A stretch of DNA of 64,000 nt, taken from Anaerolineales bacterium UBA6055. GTDB taxonomy: Bacteria > Chloroflexota > Anaerolineae > Aggregatilineales > Phototrophicaceae. The translations under genes were made by a program, and so were the position numbers. The stretch's first letter is position 1, and each line of letters starts with the position of its first letter. The stretch is from the NCBI GenBank assembly GCA_002428985.1, contig DIYL01000027.1, positions 1 to 64,000 of the forward strand, written 5' to 3'. This document shows positions 50,057 to 58,496 of this stretch, in pieces. The notes beneath the pieces are model-generated. The model saw only the letters and a list, made by a program, of their open reading frames with translations. It was not told the origin of the DNA and did not search any database.

Positions 50057-52957
50057 CTATTCATCAGTAAACTTCTGGACTTCTTTAGGATGAGCAATTG
50101 CTTCCATAATCAGTCCGATACCGCCCATAACTGTGAGCGCGATAGAAATTTCAAATATCAATGCTGTTGTGATGTGTAACCCAAATGCTCCGACTACATC
50201 ATATAAGCCCAATGCTTTATCGATTTCGAATAATCCCATGAAATTACCGCCAACAAAGATTGGGAAGATCGCATTTACTATTGCTACAACGAGACCAAAG
50301 CGGAGGATAAAGGCTGGATTGAACCATGATAGCTGGCGTTTCGCCTCTACATAACCCAACACTACGTACCATAATGAGACGGCAAGACCAATGGTGACAC
50401 CAGCTGTAAACCCGTCACCCGGACCATTACTACCATACAGAATTTGGGCTATACCGATGAGTATTGCAATCGGTAATACCGCATATGACACCGACGTCGT
50501 AAACGGCGTTGATAAGTTGGTTGCATCTTGAATCTCTTCAACTGCATCATCACTAAATTCGTCAAACTTTTTGATATTGTCGGGGTTTGGTACAAGTCCT
50601 AACTCATCATCGCGACGTCCCCGTGAAAGTAGGGTCAATACCCCTAGACCTGCTGCTGCGAAAACGATAATTTCTACAAATGTATCTGTGCCACGGAATT
50701 TTGCAACAATCGCACCGACGACATCATCAACACCTGTTGCTGCTGTATTTTCGAGATGCCATTGGGAAATGGTTTGACGTTCTGGTCGGTTTTGTAGTGC
50801 GGTAAGTGAGAATACAAAAACTGCTAGACCTATGATAATCGAGATTGTCAGATCACGCAATAAACCGAAGTTATGTCTATGGCGACCTTGCCAGAGCCGT
50901 TCCATAGCTTTTCTGCGATTTTCCGAACTAATGCGCCCTAACATGATAATGATTAACACGGTTGCCATTGTCTCGACGAGTAGTTGAACTAACGCAACAT
51001 CTGGTGCAGGTTCAATCAAGAAGATGGTCGCAATCGCATATCCAAATACCCCATAAGCTATAGCTGCTTTGACATGTTCTCTGACGAAAACAGTGAAGAA
51101 TGCAACTACGATTGTTAGGAGTAGCATGAATATTTTAGATAGCTCGGTATTTGTGACCGATAAATCACTCGGGAATATGGGCTGGCTGCCAGCCACTGTT
51201 GTGAGTGTACCAGATGCAATTATAACTGTTGCAACTGTACCGAGAATGATCGCTAGATAGTAACGTAGGTAGCCGGATTGTGTTTTGAGGACTGTATCGC
51301 CCATCCAGTCGATATATCGTAGCAATTCATTGTAAACAGAATTGGCTGATAGCGGAAAGTATATGATCTTAATGAGCTGATTTCTTACGAAGAATAGAGC
51401 CAGTCCGGCAAAGATAATTCCCATACTGATGAAGAAAATATCATTAAAACCTGCGAACAAATAGAGCACAAATTCTTTTGGAACAGCCACTTCTAGTAAA
51501 GGGAGAAGCACAGGGTCTAACAAAAGACCGAGTGATAATGATCCTAATGACAATACAAGAGGGCTGAATCGAATTAAGTTAGCTGGCTTGTGGAAGTGAA
51601 TTTCTTCTGTGGGTTCTTTCCAGAATACATCGTAAATCAGCATATAACCTGCAAGTGCAGTAAAGATAGAGCTGATAACTGTCACACCGAGAATAACAGC
51701 GGTGTTGGGCGCACTGTAGTTGAGCATCGCATCAATCAGGGTCTCTTTTGCAAGGAAGCCTAAGAAGAATGGGACACCTGCCATAGACAATGCTGAAATC
51801 ACAGTCACGATATGCATTGCTGGCATTTGTTTGCGCAGACCACCGAGTTTATCGATGATACGTGTGCCCGTTGCGTGGTCAATTGTACCTGCGACGAGGA
51901 ATAGTGCTGACTTATACAGGGCGTGAGCGATGATGCCGACAAATGCTGCCTTGAGACCACTTTGATCGGGTAAACCAATCATTGCTACAATCGCACCTAG
52001 CTTACTAATTGTTGAGTAGGCGAGTAGTCCCTTGAGGTCGCGTTGCTTAATAGCAAACACGGCACCAATTAGCATGGTCAATAAGCCGAACGAGACTAAT
52101 ATCTGTGACCAAAGCTCATTCTGATACATAACTGGTGACAGACGTGCAACCAAGAAAATCCCAGCCTTAACCATTGTTGCACTATGAAGATAGGCACTAG
52201 CTGGTGTCGGTGCACTCATGGCTCCGGGTAACCAGAAATGGAATGGGAATTGAGCGCTCTTAGTAAATGCGCCAATCACAATCAAAATTGTGAATGCGGT
52301 GTACCAATCATGTTTGTAGAGATCTTTTGCTGTGAGTAAGGTCTCGATGTCGGCTACAAAACGAAGCCCCTCATCTGGATATAAGACCTGACCCGCTGCT
52401 GCACTCATCATCGCTAAACCAATAATAAGTGCCAACGCACCACCACCTGTGATGAATAATGCCCGAAATGCACCTTCACGCGCATCAGCATACTTATTAC
52501 CTTTGAAACCAATAAGCATGAATGACGTGATACTTGTCAATTCCCATGCGATGAAGGTCATCAGCAAATTGCCTGATAACACAACACCAAGCATTGCCCC
52601 AGCGAACCCTAATAACCACACAATGAAACGATTGTGTTCCTCTGGTTCATCAAAGTAAAAGCCTGCATAGAAAAAGATTAATGCGCCGATACCCGAGACA
52701 ATCAGTGCAAACATCATGGATAAACCATCTAGGTAAAACGATAACGATATACCTAGGCTAGGTACCCAATCTATAGTTTGAACAACGGGATTTTCTTGAA
52801 TCTGAGGAAAGAAACTCAGAAATCCAAAAAACAAAACACCCATGACAATCGCTGTCAGGTAGGTTTGTGCGGACTTGTTTAGTGTCTGCCGTAAAAATGG
52901 TGTTGCGAGTGCAAATGCAAGAACAAACGGTACACCAGTAAAGAGGGCAAGTTCCAT
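50057..52957 (-). CDS. mnhA: Na+/H+ antiporter subunit A fused to subunit B
   Basis: A 966-residue fusion. Residues 1-620 are the NuoL-like MrpA core with transport residues E in WELTSITSFMLIGF, K in FTKSAQFPFHFWLPGAM and K in SATMVKAGIFL. Residues about 630-720 are the DUF4040-type part (EPAPDVALVQLLVETMATV). Residues about 820-960 are a MrpB domain (TPFTTSVSYAVLPIAILIGI, GSNGPGDGFTAGVTIGLAV). A separate mrpB gene is absent, so this carries both functions, as in group 2 operons. First gene of the six-gene operon; promoter-like sequence and palindrome upstream. Confidence 0.95.
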   Translation of the reverse strand: MELALFTGVPFVLAFALATPFLRQTLNKSAQTYLTAIVMGVLFFGFLSFFPQIQENPVVQTIDWVPSLGISLSFYLDGLSMMFALIVSGIGALIFFYAGFYFDEPEEHNRFIVWLLGFAGAMLGVVLSGNLLMTFIAWELTSITSFMLIGFKGNKYADAREGAFRALFITGGGALALIIGLAMMSAAAGQVLYPDEGLRFVADIETLLTAKDLYKHDWYTAFTILIVIGAFTKSAQFPFHFWLPGAMSAPTPASAYLHSATMVKAGIFLVARLSPVMYQNELWSQILVSFGLLTMLIGAVFAIKQRDLKGLLAYSTISKLGAIVAMIGLPDQSGLKAAFVGIIAHALYKSALFLVAGTIDHATGTRIIDKLGGLRKQMPAMHIVTVISALSMAGVPFFLGFLAKETLIDAMLNYSAPNTAVILGVTVISSIFTALAGYMLIYDVFWKEPTEEIHFHKPANLIRFSPLVLSLGSLSLGLLLDPVLLPLLEVAVPKEFVLYLFAGFNDIFFISMGIIFAGLALFFVRNQLIKIIYFPLSANSVYNELLRYIDWMGDTVLKTQSGYLRYYLAIILGTVATVIIASGTLTTVAGSQPIFPSDLSVTNTELSKIFMLLLTIVVAFFTVFVREHVKAAIAYGVFGYAIATIFLIEPAPDVALVQLLVETMATVLIIIMLGRISSENRRKAMERLWQGRHRHNFGLLRDLTISIIIGLAVFVFSLTALQNRPERQTISQWHLENTAATGVDDVVGAIVAKFRGTDTFVEIIVFAAAGLGVLTLLSRGRRDDELGLVPNPDNIKKFDEFSDDAVEEIQDATNLSTPFTTSVSYAVLPIAILIGIAQILYGSNGPGDGFTAGVTIGLAVSLWYVVLGYVEAKRQLSWFNPAFILRFGLVVAIVNAIFPIFVGGNFMGLFEIDKALGLYDVVGAFGLHITTALIFEISIALTVMGGIGLIMEAIAHPKEVQKFTDE

Positions 52958-53029
52958 AAATGTGTTGACCCTATCAGGAAACGAATGAATTTATATGTAA
53001 ATGTATTGCATTAACAAAAACTAGAAACA

Positions 53030-53066
53030 ATAACTATAGTTATAAGTGAAGGATATTATTGTGCAA
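53030..53066 (-). promoter_or_regulatory. Promoter and palindrome upstream of the mrp operon
   Basis: On the minus strand TTGCAC (53066-53061), a 16-base spacer, then TATAAC (53044-53039). A perfect 14-bp palindrome ATAACTATAGTTAT (53030-53043) overlaps the -10, as an operator would. Long leader of about 75 bases to the start codon. Confidence 0.4.
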
Positions 53067-53138
53067 AACTGAACAAGCTCACCATAGAGTAGCGAGGGTC
53101 AATGAGTAGGATGTGAGTTAAGAGTAAAATTAGGATAA

Positions 53139-53163
53139 AAGAGCCTGTTTTTTTCAGGCTCTT
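53139..53163 (-). terminator. Intrinsic terminator after etfA
   Basis: AAGAGCCTG and CAGGCTCTT form a perfect 9-bp stem with a 7-base loop; on the minus strand a T-run follows (CTCTTTTAT). Eight bases past the etfA stop. Confidence 0.85.
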
Positions 53164-53170
53164 GTTAACT

Positions 53171-54205
53171 CTAGTTTAATTTTTTCTTGAGAGCTTCAGT
53201 CAATGCGGGGAGAACATCATACAAATCGCCTACAATTCCGTAGCTTGCCAGTTTAAAGATAGGGGCTTCTTTATCTTTATTGATGGCGACAATGATTTTA
53301 CTACCACGCATTCCTGCTTGGTGCTGGATCGCTCCACTAATGCCACACGCAATATACAAGTCTGGGTTAACAACTTTACCCGTTTGTCCAACTTGATGAT
53401 CGTATGGTATGAATCCAGCATCAACTGCTGCACGACTTGCACCAACTGCTGCACCCAGCACATCGGCTAGTGGTTGGATTGTATTTTCGAAGCCATGTTT
53501 TGCTTTCCAGATTGTTGCATCATCTCCAGATTGGTCTGCTGGTGCATCTTCTGGATTATTTGCCATACCACGACCACCACTGACGATAATAGCAGCATCG
53601 GTTAAATTGACTTTGCCAACCTCAGAATCAAAACTTTCAACTTGTGTTGTGATGCTGTCGGCACCAAGTACAGAGTCAACAACTGTAACATCTGCCGAAG
53701 TGGATTCATCAGCAGATGGAGCACCAAATGCTCGCCCACGAATTGTGATGAATTTAGTTGGTGTACTTGTTGCCATTTCCATAAGGACTTTGCCTGCATA
53801 AGCAGGACGCACAGCTTTAATCGTATCACCGTCGACACTGAGTTCAATTGCTTCGGATAATAGACCTGAGTTTGTATCAGCAGATGAACTTGACATCAAT
53901 TCGCGTCCACGATTTGTACCCACTGCAACAACTGCCGAAGGACTGTGATCTTCAACAAGCTTTGTTAAAAGAGCGGCATATGGTTCAAGGCGGAAAGGTG
54001 AAAGACTATTATCTTCGCAAACGATGGCTTGTGTTGCACCATATTGTCCGGTTTCCGCACCGATTGCACTCGCATTTTCACCGAAGACAAGTGCTGTAAC
54101 ATCTGTTCCCATTGCATCTGCCAGTGATTTTGCTGCACCGATAGCTTCCCAACTAGTTGAGTTGACTTTACCTTCAAATGTTTCAATCCATACAAAAACG
54201 CTCAT
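53171..54205 (-). CDS. etfA: Electron transfer flavoprotein alpha subunit
   Basis: A 344-residue ETF alpha. N-terminal domain to about residue 200; the C-terminal FAD-binding domain holds the signature VGASRAAVDAGFIPYDHQVG and VNPDLYIACGISGAIQHQAG, then IIVAINKDKEAPIF. ETF passes electrons from acyl-CoA dehydrogenases and similar flavin enzymes to a membrane quinone reductase; bifurcating types also exist. Start codon overlaps the etfB stop by 4 bp. Confidence 0.95.
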   Translation of the reverse strand: MSVFVWIETFEGKVNSTSWEAIGAAKSLADAMGTDVTALVFGENASAIGAETGQYGATQAIVCEDNSLSPFRLEPYAALLTKLVEDHSPSAVVAVGTNRGRELMSSSSADTNSGLLSEAIELSVDGDTIKAVRPAYAGKVLMEMATSTPTKFITIRGRAFGAPSADESTSADVTVVDSVLGADSITTQVESFDSEVGKVNLTDAAIIVSGGRGMANNPEDAPADQSGDDATIWKAKHGFENTIQPLADVLGAAVGASRAAVDAGFIPYDHQVGQTGKVVNPDLYIACGISGAIQHQAGMRGSKIIVAINKDKEAPIFKLASYGIVGDLYDVLPALTEALKKKLN

Positions 54206-54984
54206 AAAACCTTCTCCTCAAATAAACGATCTACAAGGAGCGCGGCTTGTTCATCTACGCTACCGTCTTCAATAATCTCTGTTTTGACCTCACGCTCTGG
54301 TAAATTGCTGTATGAGACAACAGTTGTTGTAGTCGCAGGAACATCCACACCGAGGTCAGCAGCTGTCCATTCTGGTATTTTGGCTTTTGATGCCTTACGT
54401 ATACCGAGGAAATTCGGATAGCGTGGCTCGTTGATACCTTTCATCACACTGATGACTGCTGGCAATTGTGCTGTGACAACTTGTTTACCTTGTTCTAGTG
54501 TTTTTTCGACTTTGATGGTTTTGGCATCGTAATCGACTTCAATGATATTGGAGACATAACTCAACATCGTCCAACCAAGTTTACGTGCTAGTTGATATGT
54601 GTGTTGGTCTGTGCCGACATCCACACTTTCTTTGCCGAAAATAACAAGATCAACATCACCGAGTTTATTGACAGCACCGGCAGCTAGCGTTGACCAAACG
54701 ATACTATCTGTGAAGTCTGCGCCGTCTTCATTGACACGGATTGCATTTTTGATGCCCATTGCGATACTATGTTTGAGTGCATCGTTATTCATATCTGAGC
54801 CAAGTGCAATAACGGTTGCATCACCACCACCATTTTTTGCTTGTACAATTGTTTCTTCGAGGGAGTATTCATCCCATGGGTTTACAACTGTGGCGACATC
54901 ACCCCAAGTGACATTACCATCGTCATCAACCCACACTTTTGCGGCAGTATCAGGTGTACTGCGGGTGAAGGTTACAACATGCAA
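54202..54984 (-). CDS. etfB: Electron transfer flavoprotein beta subunit
   Basis: A 260-residue ETF beta. VVTFTRSTPDTAAKVWV begins the domain; WDEYSLEETIVQAK and EESVDVGTDQHTYQLARKLG match the AMP/FAD-binding loop of the beta subunit (here KESVDVG). VISVMKGINEPRYPNFLGIRKASK is the conserved ETF-beta signature. The start is TTG at 54984 with AGGAGG 9 bases upstream; the nearer ATG is in another frame. A TATAGT -10-like sequence lies about 40 bases upstream. Confidence 0.95.
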   Translation of the reverse strand: MHVVTFTRSTPDTAAKVWVDDDGNVTWGDVATVVNPWDEYSLEETIVQAKNGGGDATVIALGSDMNNDALKHSIAMGIKNAIRVNEDGADFTDSIVWSTLAAGAVNKLGDVDLVIFGKESVDVGTDQHTYQLARKLGWTMLSYVSNIIEVDYDAKTIKVEKTLEQGKQVVTAQLPAVISVMKGINEPRYPNFLGIRKASKAKIPEWTAADLGVDVPATTTTVVSYSNLPEREVKTEIIEDGSVDEQAALLVDRLFEEKVL

Positions 54985-55059
54985 GGTTCATTACCTCCTA
55001 ATAAATAGATTTAATTTCAATAGAACTATAGCCGATATTGTACATGGATTTGACGTTAA

Positions 55060-55079
55060 AATCTAATCCTGATTAGATT
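55060..55079 (-). terminator. Hairpin after the pentapeptide-repeat gene
   Basis: AATCTAAT and ATTAGATT form a perfect 8-bp stem with a 4-base loop, 3 bases past the stop codon, followed on the minus strand by TTAACG (AATTTTAACG). AT-rich stem, so moderate strength. Confidence 0.5.
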
Positions 55080-55082
55080 AAT

Positions 55083-55676
55083 TTATTCAGTATAGATCGA
55101 CCAATCTACTTCTGTTTGTCCTGTTGATTTGTCTGGGAATATGGTTCGTTCATCAATGTTTACATCCGTAAAATTGGTGCCCTTAAGTATTGCTTCTGTT
55201 AGATTCGCCCCACGTAAATCAGCGCGCCATAGGTTTGCTTCTGTAAAGTCTGCATTGGTGAAGTTGACATTCCTCAAGTCGGCACGAGCTAAGTTTGCTC
55301 GTTGCAAATTAACTTTGGCACAGTTGGCTTTGTGCAGCTTTGCTTCACGTAGATGAGAATCGCTAAGGTCAGCATCGGAAAATTTAGCTTCGGTGAGGTC
55401 CGAGTATGCAAAATATGCGAATGTAATTTGGCTATTGGATAAATCTATTTTCTGTAAGTTGCTTGATGATAATTCGATATTGTCTAAGATGGCAGAAGAT
55501 AAATTTAGACCTGCTAGTGTACCATCTTGATGGACTAATCTTTCTTTGAGCGTATTCATAATGGCAGGCAAGGCGTTGCCATTACCTGTCCGAAGTTGCT
55601 CTATGAGGTTTTCTGTAGGAATAAATTTGTATAGGCGGAATTTGACTGAATTTTGCACACGAGAAAATAACGACAT
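55083..55676 (-). CDS. Pentapeptide-repeat protein
   Basis: A 197-residue protein. Residues 1-55 form a non-repeat N-terminus; residues 57-185 hold about 20 A(D/N)Lxx pentapeptides in succession (LNLSSAILDNIELSSSNLQ, then AYSDLTEAKFSDADL, AKVNLQRANLARADLRNV), forming a right-handed quadrilateral beta-helix. Some members mimic DNA and protect gyrase; most have no known role. No signal peptide or helix is seen. Next to a roadblock-type gene on the same strand (67-base gap). Confidence 0.9.
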   Translation of the reverse strand: MSLFSRVQNSVKFRLYKFIPTENLIEQLRTGNGNALPAIMNTLKERLVHQDGTLAGLNLSSAILDNIELSSSNLQKIDLSNSQITFAYFAYSDLTEAKFSDADLSDSHLREAKLHKANCAKVNLQRANLARADLRNVNFTNADFTEANLWRADLRGANLTEAILKGTNFTDVNIDERTIFPDKSTGQTEVDWSIYTE

Positions 55677-55742
55677 CTGACTTCCTTCATTACCGTTAGA
55701 GTGTCGCTATCTTAATCAGTGCTATGCAGTTGGGCAAGTGTG

Positions 55743-56174
55743 CTAATACCAGTTAACTGAAGTTGGATTGTCGCCTTCGAGCAAAGAAACAAGATAATCG
55801 GCTGCTAAATCCACATTAAGGTCGACTTTTTCATGAGCATCATTTACAACAAATACAGCAGTTAACACAGCAGATTCTGTTAAGGGTTTGATACTGACAA
55901 AATAATCAGGTTGATTTGCTTCTGAGGGTTTGATACGCATACGGACTTCAAGAGCTTGCCCTCTACCCCATTGCTCGCTGACATCTTCTCCTAGCATAAA
56001 TAGCGTATTAGTTACTGCCGATAAGCGTTGGATACTATCTACTCCGCGTAGGGTGGATGTAATTGTAATACCGTCTGTTTGTGTAATGAGGAGACCTTCA
56101 ATTTCGGTCATAGCTTCTTGTAAAGACCATAGACATCGTGTTGCGCGGGCAATACCTCGTGTATCTAATAACAT
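55743..56174 (-). CDS. Roadblock/LC7-type protein
   Basis: A 143-residue protein with the mixed alpha/beta roadblock fold: helix RATRCLWSLQEAMTEIEGLL, strand LITQTDGITITST, helix IQRLSAVTNTLFMLGEDV, strands EVRMRIKPSEANQPDYFVSI and LTAVFVVNDAHEKVDL. In Bacteria these proteins (MglB type) often regulate small Ras-like GTPases; none is seen in the window. ATG at 56174 with AGAG upstream. Similarity is from pattern, without a search; a general regulatory role is inferred. Confidence 0.7.
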   Translation of the reverse strand: MLLDTRGIARATRCLWSLQEAMTEIEGLLITQTDGITITSTLRGVDSIQRLSAVTNTLFMLGEDVSEQWGRGQALEVRMRIKPSEANQPDYFVSIKPLTESAVLTAVFVVNDAHEKVDLNVDLAADYLVSLLEGDNPTSVNWY

Positions 56175-56247
56175 ATTGATCTCTTTAGCTCAAATTTAAT
56201 CATACATATTACAGTATACACTGAGTTTTATATGTGGATTGCAAGAA

Positions 56248-56928
56248 TTAAAGCTGATCTTTGAGGAACTCGGCAACAATCTTGCCCATCTTTACAGCTG
56301 ACGATGGCATGAGGTGCATTCCATCAAAAGTATGTGTGTATCCATGCGTTTTTCGCTCAGATTCAAAGTCATCCCAACCCGATGTGATGCGATAGCCGAT
56401 GTCTTGAATAAACTTAAGACTTACTGGGGCACGGTCTGGAATGCGATCGGTAGCAAAGGGTTGCTCAAGATCAAGTACAGGCAGATTCATAGATAAGGCA
56501 ACGCTTTGTGCCAACATATTAAAGTCATGCTTTGCTTTATATAGGGTTGGGTTGTACTCTGTTGGAGCAAGTCCTACCATGGTAATGATATGATTAATTT
56601 GTAACTCGGTGAGTAAGTCGCGGTATGTTCTCTCGAATGCGCTTGGTGTTACAATGCCACCTTCGATCTTTTTGTTTGATCGATAGTAAATTTGAGTGTC
56701 TGGCATTGTGTAGGATGCCGCATCATTACCCCCAACCATAACAAACATTGCATCGGGTTCGTGCTTGTCGATGACGGAATCATAGCGACGGTATAGATTG
56801 ATCACAGTATCGCCACCGACACCTTCATTTATTATGGTATGCTCTGGTAGTTCTTGGGCAACTACATCAACAAAGTTGCCACCATAACCACCCCAAGTTA
56901 AACTGTCACCAAGAAACACAATCTTCAT
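56248..56928 (-). CDS. SGNH/GDSL-family hydrolase
   Basis: A 226-residue esterase-type enzyme. Block I FLGDSLTWGGYGG holds the nucleophile S9; block II is GVGGDTVINLYRR (Gly), block III is MVGGNDAASY (Asn), and block V is FDGMHLMPS with the Asp and His. All four catalytic blocks are present. No signal peptide, so it acts in the cytoplasm. Such enzymes hydrolyse acyl esters and acetyl sugars; substrate unknown. Same-strand neighbour of Uma2 with an 17-base gap. Confidence 0.9.
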   Translation of the reverse strand: MKIVFLGDSLTWGGYGGNFVDVVAQELPEHTIINEGVGGDTVINLYRRYDSVIDKHEPDAMFVMVGGNDAASYTMPDTQIYYRSNKKIEGGIVTPSAFERTYRDLLTELQINHIITMVGLAPTEYNPTLYKAKHDFNMLAQSVALSMNLPVLDLEQPFATDRIPDRAPVSLKFIQDIGYRITSGWDDFESERKTHGYTHTFDGMHLMPSSAVKMGKIVAEFLKDQL

Positions 56929-56945
56929 ACGAGTTTAGTCTGCAC

Positions 56946-57536
56946 CTACATTGAATGAGCAAGTTGTATAATCTTATCGTCGCTTGGCTCTGACCACAAG
57001 AATTCTGTTGGTAAGACAAAATTTGGTAGTTGTGCGCTATGGTAGTGTCCGTTGACGTCAGGGTCGGCACGACGGAAGTAACGCGAGTCCAATGTGTAGA
57101 ACAGACACTCCTCACGAATTGGATCGATAATCCAATACTCTCCAACACCGCCTTGTTCATATTCAATGAACTTATCGCCACGTTCATATGTATGATGAAC
57201 TTCGGAGATGATTTCAACAACAATGTTGACTGGACCTGTAACCTCGCGACCTTGTTTAAGTAAGGTTGCATTCTCTCCAAGTAGCACTTGTAGATCGGGG
57301 CAACGTGCAGCCGAAACACTATTTACTCTTAGCAGAGTCGGTGCTAGCACGTGTTTACCAACACGATGTCTTGACAGAAATTCTGTGAAAAGTCTATCTA
57401 GTGTCCATTGCAGGCTTTGATGCAATGCGGAGCGGCTAGGTAATTGATACACAACACCATCAATCCACTCGGCATGGATACCCTCAAAGACAGCGAGAAA
57501 TTGTTCATATGGCATGTCGTAATCAATGATTTGCAT
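56946..57536 (-). CDS. Uma2-family (DUF820) PD-(D/E)XK nuclease-like protein
   Basis: A 196-residue protein of the Uma2 family, restriction-endonuclease-like fold. HAEWIDGVVYQL holds an early E and D, AARCPDLQVLLG is the PD, NIVVEIISEVHH the E-x-I, and the DKFIEYEQGGVGEYWIIDP block is the family signature. Cleavage activity has been suggested for the fold, but function is unknown. Family genes are typically found in several copies per genome in cyanobacteria and Chloroflexota. ATG at 57536. An orphan terminator lies just upstream. Confidence 0.9.
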   Translation of the reverse strand: MQIIDYDMPYEQFLAVFEGIHAEWIDGVVYQLPSRSALHQSLQWTLDRLFTEFLSRHRVGKHVLAPTLLRVNSVSAARCPDLQVLLGENATLLKQGREVTGPVNIVVEIISEVHHTYERGDKFIEYEQGGVGEYWIIDPIREECLFYTLDSRYFRRADPDVNGHYHSAQLPNFVLPTEFLWSEPSDDKIIQLAHSM

Positions 57537-57584
57537 ACATCATATCCTAATATCTTTTTATATCGTCATAAAATATGTATTGAT

Positions 57585-57620
57585 AAAAAAAGGGCAGCAC
57601 ACAAAATGTGGACTGCCCCC
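57585..57620 (-). terminator. Orphan intrinsic terminator upstream of the Uma2 gene
   Basis: GGGCAG (57592-57597) pairs with CTGCCC (57613-57618), with an inner CACA/TGTG pairing. On the minus strand seven T follow. No gene precedes it on that strand, so it may end a small RNA or attenuate the Uma2 transcript. Confidence 0.7.
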
Positions 57621-57831
57621 TTGGCATTTTAATCTAATTTATTTGTATTCTCATCTTACGTGAAAACTGGCGAGGCTACAGTCTTTTGTTAGAAAATATG
57701 TGTGATTCTAATTTTCTACTCATGAAATTGTTGGTTTTTGTGGTGATGTCACCTAAATTCTAGATGGAGGTCTATGGCAAAGTTTGGGTTTTGTGAAATA
57801 TGTCTATGTTGACGCGCAGATTTTTGTGAAA

Positions 57832-57859
57832 TTGTACTATGCTTTGACTTTCTTATTCT
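57832..57859 (+). promoter_or_regulatory. Possible promoter for the GNAT gene at 57910
   Basis: TTGTAC (57832-57837), a 16-base spacer and TATTCT (57854-57859), 50 bases upstream of the start codon. Confidence 0.35.
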
Positions 57860-57909
57860 AGTTATTCTTTATGAGGTGTTAAGCAAATTTAATTTGAGGA
57901 TATTTTGCT

Positions 57910-58443
57910 ATGGTACTCGCTGCAAATAAACCCGATGTCTTAATAACAACATATTTAGAAATGTCATCTAAAGACGAGTTTACATCCTCTTTCATCCAGG
58001 CGACCGATATTGAAATTGTAAAAATGGAAATGCCAGATCTCGGATTCTACAAATTTTTGTATCAATCCGTTGGAGAAGAATGGGCATGGCGTGATCGTTT
58101 AGTGATGCCAAATGCCGAGTTGCGCAAGATTTTATCCTCAGATAAAACCCAAGTTCATGTGCTCTATGTTAGTGGGTCCCCTGCGGGTTATGTCGAATTA
58201 TTTAAACATGATGATGACTCTGTAGAAATTATGTATTTTGGATTACGTCGCGATTATATGGGGCGCGGGCTTGGTAAGCACTTACTAAGCTATGGTATTG
58301 ACAGCGCATGGAAAATGGATGCAACACGTGTCTGGTTACATACTTGTAATCTTGACGGTCCTCATGCACTCACTAATTATCAAAAGCGCGGTTTTAAGAT
58401 CTTCAAAGTTGAGGAAGAACCGATGCCGGAACTGTACACATAA
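57910..58443 (+). CDS. GNAT N-acetyltransferase
   Basis: A 177-residue acetyltransferase. The core strand VLYVSGSPAGYVELF, then EIMYFGLRRDYMGRGLGKHL with the acetyl-CoA loop (RRDYMGRGLG) and VWLHTCNLDGPHALTNYQKR-type ending (GFKIFKVEEEPMP) are the standard A and B motifs. The N-terminal 50 residues are more variable and set the substrate. No target recognised. Standalone gene with its own terminator at 58472. Confidence 0.87.
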   Translation: MVLAANKPDVLITTYLEMSSKDEFTSSFIQATDIEIVKMEMPDLGFYKFLYQSVGEEWAWRDRLVMPNAELRKILSSDKTQVHVLYVSGSPAGYVELFKHDDDSVEIMYFGLRRDYMGRGLGKHLLSYGIDSAWKMDATRVWLHTCNLDGPHALTNYQKRGFKIFKVEEEPMPELYT

Positions 58444-58471
58444 GCTTGTGTATAACTAACTATGATTTTCC

Positions 58472-58496
58472 AAACACAGCTTCGGCTGTGTTTTTT
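58472..58496 (+). terminator. Intrinsic terminator after the GNAT gene
   Basis: AAACACAGC and GCTGTGTTT form a perfect 9-bp stem with a TTCG tetraloop, followed by TTTAA. It overlaps the end of the convergent gene. Confidence 0.85.

Larger units (their letters stand above)
57537..57909. other. Intergenic region upstream of Uma2 and GNAT genes
   Basis: 373 bases without a clear gene. It holds a minus-strand terminator (57585-57620) and a possible plus-strand promoter (57832-57859) for the GNAT gene. Between about 57620 and 57830 I see no ORF worth calling; a small RNA on the minus strand ending at the terminator is possible. Confidence 0.4.
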
